Assembly (NCBI GenBank): GCA_020536535.1
Contig: JAHLWZ010000831.1
Location: 1-64,000, forward strand
Direction: 5' to 3'
From: Pelomyxa schiedti
Lineage: Eukaryota; Evosea; Pelobiontida; Pelomyxidae
DNA: 64,000 nt
Shown: piece after piece, positions 31,550 to 41,683 of the stretch
Layout: the number at the start of each line of letters is the position of its first letter
How positions within the stretch are numbered: the first letter of the stretch is position 1
Translations under genes and position numbers: made by a program
The notes under the pieces: generated by a model
Told to the model about the DNA's origin: nothing
Database searches by the model: none
The model's input: only the letters and a program-made list of their open reading frames with translations

Positions 31550-32670
31550 ATAATCGATGTGTTTTTCCCGCCACACGAAACAGCCTTGGGCGCAGAATTC
31601 CTGTTTGGACTTTGTTCTCTAAAGAATTGTCTGGAAAAAGAATTGTCTGGAAAATCTAATTTTTTTTTTATAGTCTATTCTCATTCAAACAGTTGCTGAC
31701 TTTTAGGTGGTGCAGGTATTTGTAGAAGTGGTTCAAGTTGAGCCGTGGCAAGAGGCTTCCAAAAGCTGCACAAAATCACGTCAGTAACGGAAAGAAAACT
31801 AAACAGGCAAACCGTAATTACTTGGGCTAATAGCAAGAAAAGACTACGTTAAAGAACAGTCTCAGCTCAGAAAACGAAGTGGCGCATCTCAAACTTAGAA
31901 ACCAGTCATCAGATGAAAGATGTAAAAAAGAACTACCTGTTTGTCGAAGGCAGCAACACAGGGGAGGAAAAAAAAAAAAACGATAAAAAAAAAGTGGGGC
32001 ACGGGAGCGACCGCGGCCAACCCAGGCCTTTTGATCATAGCGGAAGTCAGTGACCAAGCCAAAGGGAGACTAACTTATAGTAAGTTATGGGTCTCCCTTG
32101 TGCGAGCTCGGTCCCAGCAGCCAGGCAGTTAACCAAAGGTCGCTAGGCCCGACACTGGAACAAAAAAAAGAAACTAACAAATAAAAAAAATAAAAATCCA
32201 GCTCGTATCATTCAGTCCGTGTATTTGTCGCGAGCCTGCAGTGTTGTGAAAGTAAAACATCGAAAGGCCCCACAAAAAACCCCAAGGTGGAGAAAGAAAA
32301 ACGAAGGGGAAAAACGAGAAAAGAGGTCTCAGTGCAGTGTGTCGCTCATTCCCGTTGCCCCACCTGCTACGGCAGCACAATCCGCTCGTACAGCCGCATT
32401 AGTTTCTTTTTTTTTGAATGTGAAATCATAATAAATCTTTCATAAAGCATGTGTATTTGCAACTGCGATCTTTTTGAGGAATGTGGATGTCACAATACAG
32501 AGATCTAACCCATAACGGTCAGCTGATTATTTGATTCACCAACTTATAAGATCTTCAAACAAACCCCTCGAAGGGCTGCACCCGGTTTCGCAAAAGGACA
32601 AGGAAATGGGTTCAAAGAATGATATTTCGTATGTTTTTTCAAAAATTCTTTGCACACAACACAAAACGAA
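31550..32670. other. Long intergenic region with structured segment
   Basis: This 1.1 kb gap has no supported gene. Short protein-like stretches exist on both strands (for example about 31830-31920 plus, and 31690-31775 minus), but none connects into a start-to-stop model. At 32062-32099 there is a strong hairpin (9-bp arms AAGGGAGAC/GTCTCCCTT enclosing 6-bp arms AACTTA/TAAGTT). GC rises sharply around 31990-32160 compared with the AT-rich flanks, as expected for a small RNA gene, but it matches no tRNA, 5S, U1-U6 or SRP signature that I know. Confidence 0.5.
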
Positions 32671-34495
32671 ATGCGCGTCACAGAGGAGGGAGCTATGACT
32701 GCCGATGTGACCTCGTGGCAGTGCTTCCCAATCGATGGCGAGCCGTTCTTCTGCAGGGCGATCGGAACCGGGTCCTGGAACGACCTCTTGCATAGCAACC
32801 ATGTTGCCACACTCATCATCAAGATGAGGTGCCCAACGGAGGCAACAGAAGCGCAGGCTCACTTTTGGCAGCAGCAGAGCCTCAGCACTGAGTATCGGAA
32901 GACACACAGGTATCACAACGTGGGTGAGGAGGCGTTCGCGGCCATGCAGAGGAACGGGGAAGTGCCTGAGGGCATCCCCCGTGCAGGGTGTGGGTGACCT
33001 GGTGCAGGTCCGAGGAGCTGAACAAGAGGCATTCCTTCAAAGCAATTTGCAAACGACTCGGCCGCGACCCTGTCACAGGGAAAATGGCTGTGTGTATAGC
33101 AGTCCTCTCTTCTCCCAGGTTTCACTTACCTTCGTTGACAGAGGAGAAATACCCAAGTATTCTCTCAAGTGCCAACAGAAGAAGAGCAAGAATACTACAG
33201 TAGTGACCAGGAGGAGGATTACAACTTGAACCAAGAAGACTCCATTCAGCTGCGCCCAGACCCGTCGTTGAAGTGGGAACTGAGCACCATACCCATCATT
33301 CTAGAGGGTGACCTCATTCCACCACCAAAGGTACTTCTTGCTTGTTGCCACACTACAGTTTCTCATTCCATATCATAAGCCTCCAATCTTGTCAGATGCG
33401 GAGAACCTGGGATTGGCCCTTGATTTGTCAAAAATCAGGGATATGGTTTGTGGTTTTCACACCATTTCCTCTCTCAATCTCACCACTCACAGGAGAAGGA
33501 TTCTGAGGAAGAAGACAACACTTCCACAGAGGAGGCGTTGGAGCATGGAAAACCCCCTCATGACGTCGTCCGCTTTCACTCAGCCTGGAAAATGGTGTGC
33601 GTAGTCCGTGTGTGTCTGGACATCTCATAACTTGCAAAAGATTTTGATGCTGTTGTCTCCAGTTGGGTTTGAGAGAATGAGGGGTGTGTGCAGGGGCCTT
33701 CTGGAGCTCGTGAAGTCTCTTGAGAGAATGTACTGGAGTTGGTTGCAATATGATTTCTGCAACCCCAGAGAACGCCAACGCTATAGGGAGAAAAAGTATC
33801 CCCCTGCCATGCGGGCTACAGCTATGGCAATAAACTGCTCACCGTTCTGCCTTCAGACAGTGCAAGAGCTCGAGGTGTATGGAGGTTTCATTGCAAAGCG
33901 ATTGGAGATACATTGCGCCACCGGTCAAAAACCCACACCCGCGACACTTTGGCCAGCAATCATCAGCGCAGTGGAAGGGGTCATGAGAGCCAACACCCGC
34001 CCAGACACCCAGCTCATCGTCCACCACTGCCCCCAGGGAATGGTCGGCAACATCATCCACGCCGTGATGTCGACCCGGGAGCCCAGCAACATCAGCCTGC
34101 TCACCATCACCGGGGATGGCGAAATCGCGTTCCCGCCTGGGTTTCGCCCTCTCCCGCCCGACTCCAAGAGGTGCCTTCCACGAATCGAAATTAAAGTCGA
34201 CACAGACAGGTCATGTTGCACCAAGACCGACCCTGCCACGGTCAACAACAACGAACCACCCCGGGCCCAGACCACTCCCACTCCAACTCCAACTCCCGCT
34301 CCAGCCGCCCGCATCAGCGCCCCCGCTCTCGCCCCTGCTCCTGCCATCATCATAAGCAACAGCACCAACGGCGACACGGTCACGGGGAAGAGGTTGGCGC
34401 CGGGGACACCCCCTCTTGTGCTCCTGCCCCCACCAACCACATCCACAAACGCTGCTCCCGTCGAAAACAATCGCCGGCGTAGACTGGGGCGGTGA
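32671..34495 (+). CDS. Protein of unknown function with acidic linker and Pro/Thr-rich tail
   Basis: The model starts at MRVTEEGAMTADVTSWQCFP (32671) and stops at 34495. Segments that read as protein: 'WQCFPIDGEPFFCRAIGTGS', 'AQAHFWQQQSLSTEYRKTH', 'RHSFKAICKRLGRDPVTGKM', an acidic stretch 'PTEEEQEYYSSDQEEDYNLN', 'LSKIRDMEKDSEEEDNTSTE', then a long last exon 'GFERMRGVCRGLLELVKSLE', 'YGGFIAKRLEIHCATGQKPT', 'ISAVEGVMRANTRPDTQLIV', 'MVGNIIHAVMSTREPSNISL' and a Pro/Thr/Ala tail ending NNRRRRLGR. At least five introns were needed; junctions between 32900 and 33170 are uncertain. No known domain is recognised. Confidence 0.65.
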
Positions 34496-34680
34496 TGTGT
34501 AAAAACCTGTTTTCCTTTCTGTGAAACAAGCCTCCGATTTTTTCTTGGAAAGCAGTGCCAGGTGGACGTTACGGTAGAGCACTGCCCTCAGTCCCGGGAC
34601 TGGGCCTTGTATCCTTAAGTAGGACCTTTCGTTTTGCCCTTTTGAACAAACCTCGCCACAAAAAAACGTAAGTGACTTTA

Positions 34681-37600
34681 TCAAGGGTGAAAAGCAACAA
34701 GGGACTGGAGGATGAGTTGCGGTGTGGCTTGCTTGAGGAACGCCATCTGGAGGAATAGCCTCACTGAAACTGACTTTTCATCCACAGGCATGTCTCTCTG
34801 TTGCTCCATCATGGTGCGGATGTCTGTGCAGGTCTGTGCCTTGAGCGCTCTCAGGCCCCACTCCAATTCTGCACAAGACGGAGTGGGTGATGAGGATACC
34901 ACCATGGCCGCCTCTGAATGGCAGGTGTAACTGAGATTGACATGGGGAGGAAGGAACAGGTGTGCACCAACGAAAATGGAGGCGAGGCCCGCGGCGGGCC
35001 TCCTCTCTGGGTTACTGTCACGCAGCCGCTTCAGGAGGTAGTAAAGGCATGGGCACTTGTGCAGTAGACCCACGGAATCCTCTCCATTGGGTGGGGCGAT
35101 GCCAAAGCACATCTGCCACACAACACAGCCAATGGCCCACAGGTCGGTCTTGGATACGTTGTACGTTTTGGTCCTGTGGGAGGGGTATTACTTATTGGTT
35201 TTGTTATTGGGCTGGGCAAACCTTGGGGTCACAGCTACTGGCTCAAGTGATTCAGGTGCCCTGTTGTGCAGGTTTCCTCCAAGGACTGAGTCCAGGCCCA
35301 CAAGTTCAAGCATTCCAGGATTTGCACCACCGGCTTCTGAAGGTTTGATGCTCACTGAGGTGTCAAAGCCGGACAGGACAGTGAACTGGCCTGTGAAGCC
35401 TGATCTCTCGAGCATGAGGATGTTGTCAGACTTAATGTCCAGGTGGAACAGTCCCCGCTTATTGTTGAGGTAGTCAATGGTTGAAAGCAGCTGAAAGCTG
35501 ATCTCCAAAGTCTTGTCACTTCCAAGAGGAAGCACGGTGGTGCTGGTTGTCTCGGTTGATGAAGCAGGAGGTTGCTGAGGTGCTTGAATGTGCTTTTCAA
35601 GGGTTGTTGATCCCAGCTCCTGGGTGATGAAGGTTGTTCTATCAAAGATTGGAACACATTCACGGTGGTTGTGGGGGATAGTGGTCAACGGGGTTCCAGT
35701 CTCAATTGAAACCAAGCACATTTTCCTGTCTTTTGGAAGCAGCTCCTCCTTCAGAGGGAATTTAGAAGAGAAAACAGTTGGTAGGAGAGGTACCTGTGTA
35801 CGGCTGCAGAAAAAACTGATGATGTTGGACACACCCCAGTGTGGATTCTGAAATAGAGAGAGAATCTCCTGGTCAAAAGTATTCCTCTGGTACTCTGTGT
35901 CACCACCTGGCCAAGTCGCCCAATTGAACATCATCTTCAGTGCTACTCCCTTCTCGAATATTTTCCTTGGAATGTGCCAATCATTTCTTGGCATAAGCTT
36001 CACACTGCTTGTGGTACTATTGCTCCCAACGCCAATAATCTATAGAGATCTTAGACCAAAACAAATGAGTAAATGAATAAAACCTTTGCCGATGAAAAGT
36101 TGATATCACCCATTCCAATCGCTCTCATGCAACTGAAATCAATACTCGAAGTGAATTGCTCTGAATACTATGTGATAATTAATAAGTTGAGAGAGAGCTC
36201 AGGTACTGGATGAATTTCGAGGCCAATTTTTATTCAATGGGTCAAACATACCATTTGAAGTTCTTTTTCCTGCGATGACTTTGAGGGGAATAAAGTAGGT
36301 GATCTGAATTACCTGGTCAAATGCCAACTTTAAACTGAGAACCAATGTTGAGATGACATCAACAGTCTGCAACACAGTATCAACTCCTTCCACAGAAGCC
36401 TGCGGTGTTCCTTGGTTGTCATTCCCGGTGGTTGCACCTGAGAAGACACTCTGTGGAAATTCTTTCCTCAGCAAAGATGCCACTTCGGTGAGCTTGAGCA
36501 GTAAACTTGACGATGGGGTAGTTGGGCAGAAATTACACTTGAAATACTCTTTGCCTGGTGAGGATTTAAGGTAAGTAATTTGAGTTCGATGCCCGGAGAT
36601 GTAATCACAAGAAGAGTGTAAAGATGCGCAAGGTAACACCAAAAAGGCTTCCTGGTTTTATGTGTTACATACCATTCGCTATTGCCAGTTTACTGGTACA
36701 TGAACCTTGGAGTGGGTTAGTGCACGCAGAAATAAGTGCAAGAAAATAGACAACATGAGCAACAATCTGAGACTATCTCAATGGAAATGTCAAATAGATC
36801 CCCTGAAGGGTCGGGTGTTGGAACCTTGTCCAGTTGAACCAAAAAATTGCCCAAGCCCAAAGAGGTCATTTGATATTGTCTGCCACCCACAACAGCATAC
36901 ATCTGTTCTGATGGTTGCTGGATATGGACCAAGGGGCATGCTCCAGCGGAGGTAGGACATTTCAGCCATGTAAACCACAGGAGAGTCATATCCCCCAGTT
37001 TCTTCCTCATCAATGACTTGTTTGTTGAAAGTGACTGTGTAATCCTTGCAGCCCCCTCTGCAGCAATTTTGGAACCTTTTATTGGTTGAGTACAGATATG
37101 AGGGAAAGTAAGTGATCTACCATCAAGCTGCAGACCCACCAGTGACTTATTTGTTGAAAGTAACTGCACAAAACTTGCAGCCCCTTCACCAATCTTGTTC
37201 CCTTGATTGTTGTTGTTGATATGACGGAGTATGTGAAAGTGACATACAACTAAGATCCAAATTCGCCAGTGTCTGGTTTGTGGAAAGTGCCTGGGCAATC
37301 CCCACGGCTCCCGCATCGCCAATGTTGTTCACTTGAGATATTATTACTATGTGTTGTTTGTGAGATGGGTGCAAGTACATACTGCCAAGGTTCAGACCAA
37401 CCAGTGTCCTGTTCGTTGAAAGTGACTGTACAATCCTCACAGCACCCTTCTCACCAAATTTGTTTCCTTATTTTGTTTGTTTGTGGGAGAGGTGCAAGCA
37501 CAGGACGTACCATTAAGATACAACCGCTCCAGTGACTGATTTGAGGCAAGTGATAGAGCAATCCTTTCAGCCCCCTCGGCCCCAATGTTATTGTCTTGTT

Positions 37601-39271
37601 TGTGTTATTGGTTTGTTTGATTGGCAGGAGATCAGGTATACTTCCAAGATACAGAGTTACAAGTGTCTTGTTTGTTAAAAGTGCCTGCGTAATCATTGTA
37701 GCCCCCTCATCTCCAATTCTGTTCCCTTGTTTGATTTGGTATTGTAATCGGAGGTAATGGAAAAGCGCGTACCAATCAGATATAGACACTTTAGTGACTT
37801 ATTTGTTAAAAGTGACTTCGCAATCCTACCAGCCCCTTCGTCACCGATGTTGTTTCCTTGTTGATTATTGTTGGTTTGAGTGGAGTGCAAGTAAAGAACA
37901 TACCCCCGAGGTTCAGACTCACCAGTGACTCATTTGTTGAGAGCATCTGGGCAATCCTGGCAGCCCCCTCAGTCCAGATATTGTTTGCTTGTTTTATTAT
38001 CGTTATTGGTGGACAATTGGGGCACAAATAAATGACATGCCCTTAAGATCCAGATGGATAAGTGCGTTGTTTGTTGAAAGTGACTGTGCGATTCTTGCAG
38101 CCCCTTCAGCGCCAATGTTGTTTGCTGTTGTTACAGTTGGAGTACCAAATGAATAAAGCGAACGACATACAAGCAAGATTCAGAATCAGCAGTGACTTGT
38201 TTGTTGACAGTGATTGTGTAATCCTTGAAGCCCCCTCTGCACCGATATTGTTATCTTGTTTGATTGTTATTGGTTTATGGGAAATGCAACAGCAAAAGAC
38301 ATGCTTTCAAGCTTCAGAAATACCAGTGACTTGTTTGAGGGAAGTGACTGTGCAAAGCTACCAGCCCCTTCATCACCAATATTGTTATCTTGTTTTTGGT
38401 TAGTGTTGTTACTGTTTCATTGACTCGTTGGAGAGCCAACATACCATAAAGGTTCAAGCTCACAAGTGACTTGTTTGATGAAAGTGCCTGGGCAATTGTT
38501 CCAACCCCCTCGTCACCAATGTTGTTCACTTGTTGTGTTATTGTTGTTGCAATTTTGTTGAGTGCAAGTGAATTGAATGTGTATTCACATACTGGCCAAG
38601 TCCAGGCTCACCAAAGATTTGTTTGCTGAAAGGGCTTGAGCGATCCTTCCAGCCCCCTCAGCTCCAATGTTGTTATCTTGTTTGGTTATATGCCTGGTTG
38701 GGCTGTAGGGCAATGAATAACATACTGGAAATATCCAGACTTAGCAGTGTATTGTTTGCTGAGAGTGTATTTGTGATCTGTGCTACCCCCTCAGCACCAA
38801 AGTAGTTCCCTAGTGTGTGGGAGGTCAGTGATCAAGGAATTGTGTTTGCAAGGTAACAATATACCATAAAGACATAGAGACACCAGTGACTTGTTTGTTG
38901 CAAGAAACCGTGCAATACTTGCAGCCCCCTCAGCACCAATATTGTTATCTTTGATTGATTAGAGTTGTTGTTGTTGAGGGGAGAACAGGTGAACGACGTA
39001 CTGCCGAGATTCACACTTGTCAGTGACTTGTTTGCGGAGATTGCCTGTGCAATCCTTGCAGCACCACCATCACCAAATTTGCTACCTGGTTATGGCGGTC
39101 AGTGCTGTGTGTATCAGGCAGTAAGTAGGTGTATGAAGTACTACCAGAGAGGTCGAGGGTTTGGCATGCACAATCTGGATGCAACAAAGCACCACATATT
39201 ACATCGAGTGGCCCGTCTCTTCCTTGGACTATCACCTTTCGGTGCACCTGCTGCACAGCTTCGTCGCCCAT
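34681..39271 (-). CDS. LRR (ribonuclease-inhibitor type) protein with PINK1-like kinase domain
   Basis: Start taken at MGDEAVQQVHRK (39271); an upstream exon is possible. Sixteen RI-type LRRs of about 28 aa follow (for example NIGAEGAARIAQSLSTNNAL, NIGDEGAGRIAKSLLTNKSL), each in its own exon with phase-1 introns (about 37000-39080). A middle region (36200-36950; 'VVYMAEMSYLRWSMPLGPYP', 'HRTQITYLKSSPGKEYFKC') is unassigned. The kinase-like domain has 'IIGVGSNSTTSSVKL', 'GVALKMMFNWATW', 'PLLPTVFSSKFPL', 'GLFHLDIKSDNILM', 'FTVLSGFDTSV', 'NRAPESLEP' and 'DLWAVGCVVWQMCFGIAPP'. The KMMFN motif, KSDNIL and the long activation segment with NxxAPE resemble PINK1. HRD is HLD, and DFG is replaced by GFD, so metal binding is probably lost: a likely pseudokinase. 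Confidence 0.82.
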
Positions 39272-39448
39272 CAGTTTGGACTTGAAATTCACCGAGGTGA
39301 AAGCTCCGTTCTTCTAACCTTCGCGGGTCCTTATTTCAAGACTAGTGGTGTTTTCAAAGGAAAATCTTTCTGGGCAGACTGTAACGGGTAATAAGGTGGT
39401 TGTACCCTAAAAAAATTTTGTGATCCTCGAGGTTTACGCAGAAAATAA

Positions 39449-41571
39449 ATGATCGGGTACTTGGCTTCTTTCATTGTTGTTTCGATCACGTCTTTGGTGC
39501 TCCTTCTCGTCAAACTGTTCTTTGGTAACTCTCCCTTTTTTCCCCTGCCCCGTCCCCAACAACGAAGAAAGGTCGCCGACGAGAACTCACCGCCGCACCC
39601 AACTTGGTCGACCGCGCAGCCCCCGCGGTACCGCCAAAAAATGCATCGGGCAAGGATCCCTGCCCCACAATTACGTCGGTTGCGAGCGCCGCGTGCCTCC
39701 TTACCCGCGAGGGCCCACAGTCGTCCCAGTCCGCAAGCCTCGGCCCCGTTTCTTGTGATTTGATCGACGGCGCCGCCGTGAAAAATGACGCGACCGTTTT
39801 TTCCTCTTCATCTTCATCATTGGATACCGTCAGCGAAATCCAGCCTGACAAAGCAATGCCTGATGTGAAGAATTTACCAACACAGGGTACCCTCACTGTG
39901 GAACCAGAACCAGATATGCCCACTGCAACGGAACAGAGAACTTCTGATGAGCCAGTTGTCATATCTGACCATTCAACCATTGTGACAGAAGAGGTGACCG
40001 CAAAGCAACCTGCTATCACAGAGGAGACTCCACTGTCAGTGCCCGTCATTGACCAGGCAACCCCTTCAATAGGTCAACCATCAGTGGCCCAGGAACAGTC
40101 TATCCTACTACCGTTACAACCAGATTCTGTCTCCGAAATACCTGAAACTACTCTTGTACCCAAAAAGCCACAAGAAGAAAATTGGGAAACAATAGTAGCC
40201 CAGCAACCCATAGTATGCGAGAAGCCAATTACACTAGGGCAACCTGTTGTTGTAGATAAACCACCAGTGATACTTGAACAACCTGTTATAGTCGAACAAC
40301 CAGTTGAATCTCCAGACATCACACTAAAACCTGTACAAGTTACACTAGAAAGTTCATCACAACAACCAGTGGATATTCCTGAAGAACATGCTCAAATTTC
40401 CAAAACCTTAGCACTCCAAGAACAACCCAAGATCGACATAGTACGCCCACCTGAAGCCACCCTGATACTACCCATAAAAGATGAAACTGCTCTTATACTA
40501 CCAACTATGAGTGATTCAACAGTTCCAAATTTCACACAGGATCTTCCTGCAATTGTCCCGCCTTTTCCTGTAAGTAGTGATCTCTCTGAAAAAGATCAAC
40601 TGCCGCAACTACCCCCAAAACCAGTTCACACCATTGAGCCCGTTCTCCCTCCAAAACCAAAACTAATAGAGGAACCACCACTTCCACCCAAGCCAAAAAT
40701 CTTAACAGAAGGAGAGGTAGAGGAACCTCCCCTCCCTCCAAAACTAATTGAGGAACCACCACCTATACCGGCAAAACCAATCCAATCCATTGCTGCCCAA
40801 ACTATTGTAGATAGTACACCTGACGATAAGCCTCCTCCACTCCCTCCAAAACCAGCAACCACTGTTCCACCAAGTCTGCCACCAAAGCCATCTCACTTAC
40901 GCTCATACTCAACACCACAACAATCTATGGCAGCAAAAAACTGGGGTTCTGCTGTAACCTCAGTTGGAACAGCCGCAAAGCTGGCCAATAAGTCCGTTTT
41001 TATGCCGGCAGCCCAGCGAGCAGTGGCACCCCGGGTATTCTTCCCACTTCCTCTTCACTGTTCTTATTCTAAACAAGAGAAGTGGAGGCACTGACAAGGT
41101 TTAACTCTCCCAGAAAAGGGGAACTTGCTTATTTGTTTTCCTCAACAGATGAGCCTTCTTGTCCAGTGGTGCCAAAGTGTTACCGCTAATTATCAGGATG
41201 TCAAAGTAACAAACATAACAACGGTTTTCCTCAATCCCAAACCCAAAAAAAAAAGCAGCCAGTAACAAAAAAAAACAGAGTTTCAAGGATGGCCTGGCAT
41301 TTTGTGCATTGATACACAGTAAACACCCAGAACTTATTGACTTTGGTTCCCTCAAAAAGGAGAATGCTGCTGAAAACCTAAAAATTGCCTTTGATGCTGC
41401 TGAAACCCTTGGTGTACCGAAATTGGTATGTGATCCTTATCCTCAAAATCACACAACTAACACCCACGATCAAAACAGCTGGAAATAGAAGACATTACTG
41501 AATTGGAGGTCCCAGAGAAACTCAGTATGGCAACTTATTTATTTGAACTACAAAAAGTTTTGGCTAAGTAA
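39449..41571 (+). CDS. Membrane-anchored Pro-rich protein with C-terminal calponin-homology (CH) domain
   Basis: Six exons (39449-39524, 39572-41034, 41078-41098, 41149-41223, 41279-41425, 41479-41571) encode about 624 aa. An N-terminal hydrophobic helix (IGYLASFIVVSITSLVLLLV) acts as signal anchor. A long disordered region with repeated 'QPV(I/V)xxxP' and then many PPLPPKP-type motifs (about 40600-40900) offers SH3- or profilin-binding sites. The C-terminus is a single type-2-like CH domain: 'SLLVQWCQSVTANYQDVKVT', 'SFKDGLAFCALIHSKHPELI', 'ENAAENLKIAFDAAETLGVP', ending 'FELQKVLAK'. CH domains of this type bind actin or Rab effectors. The 21-nt exon 41078-41098 is required to join frames. The protein could tether a membrane to actin (inference). 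Confidence 0.88.
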
Positions 41572-41683
41572 ATAGAAGCACAACTTTTCTTCCCATCATT
41601 ACAATACAAAAAAAACGATTTGGGTTTTGTTTGTTGGAGGAGGGATGGGAGCTGTTTTGCGCTCCTATTCACAACACAGTCCA

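Noticed and set aside
31827-32057. Minus-strand ORF and short protein-like plus-strand stretches in the long gap.
   Set aside because: No combination of splice sites gives a start-to-stop model, and both strands look equally good, so none can be supported.
31995-32170. Possible U-snRNA, 5S rRNA or SRP RNA.
   Set aside because: The sequence lacks the invariant motifs (for example the U1 5' end, U6 ACAGAGA, 5S internal promoter, SRP helix-8 tetraloop); kept only as an unassigned structured segment.
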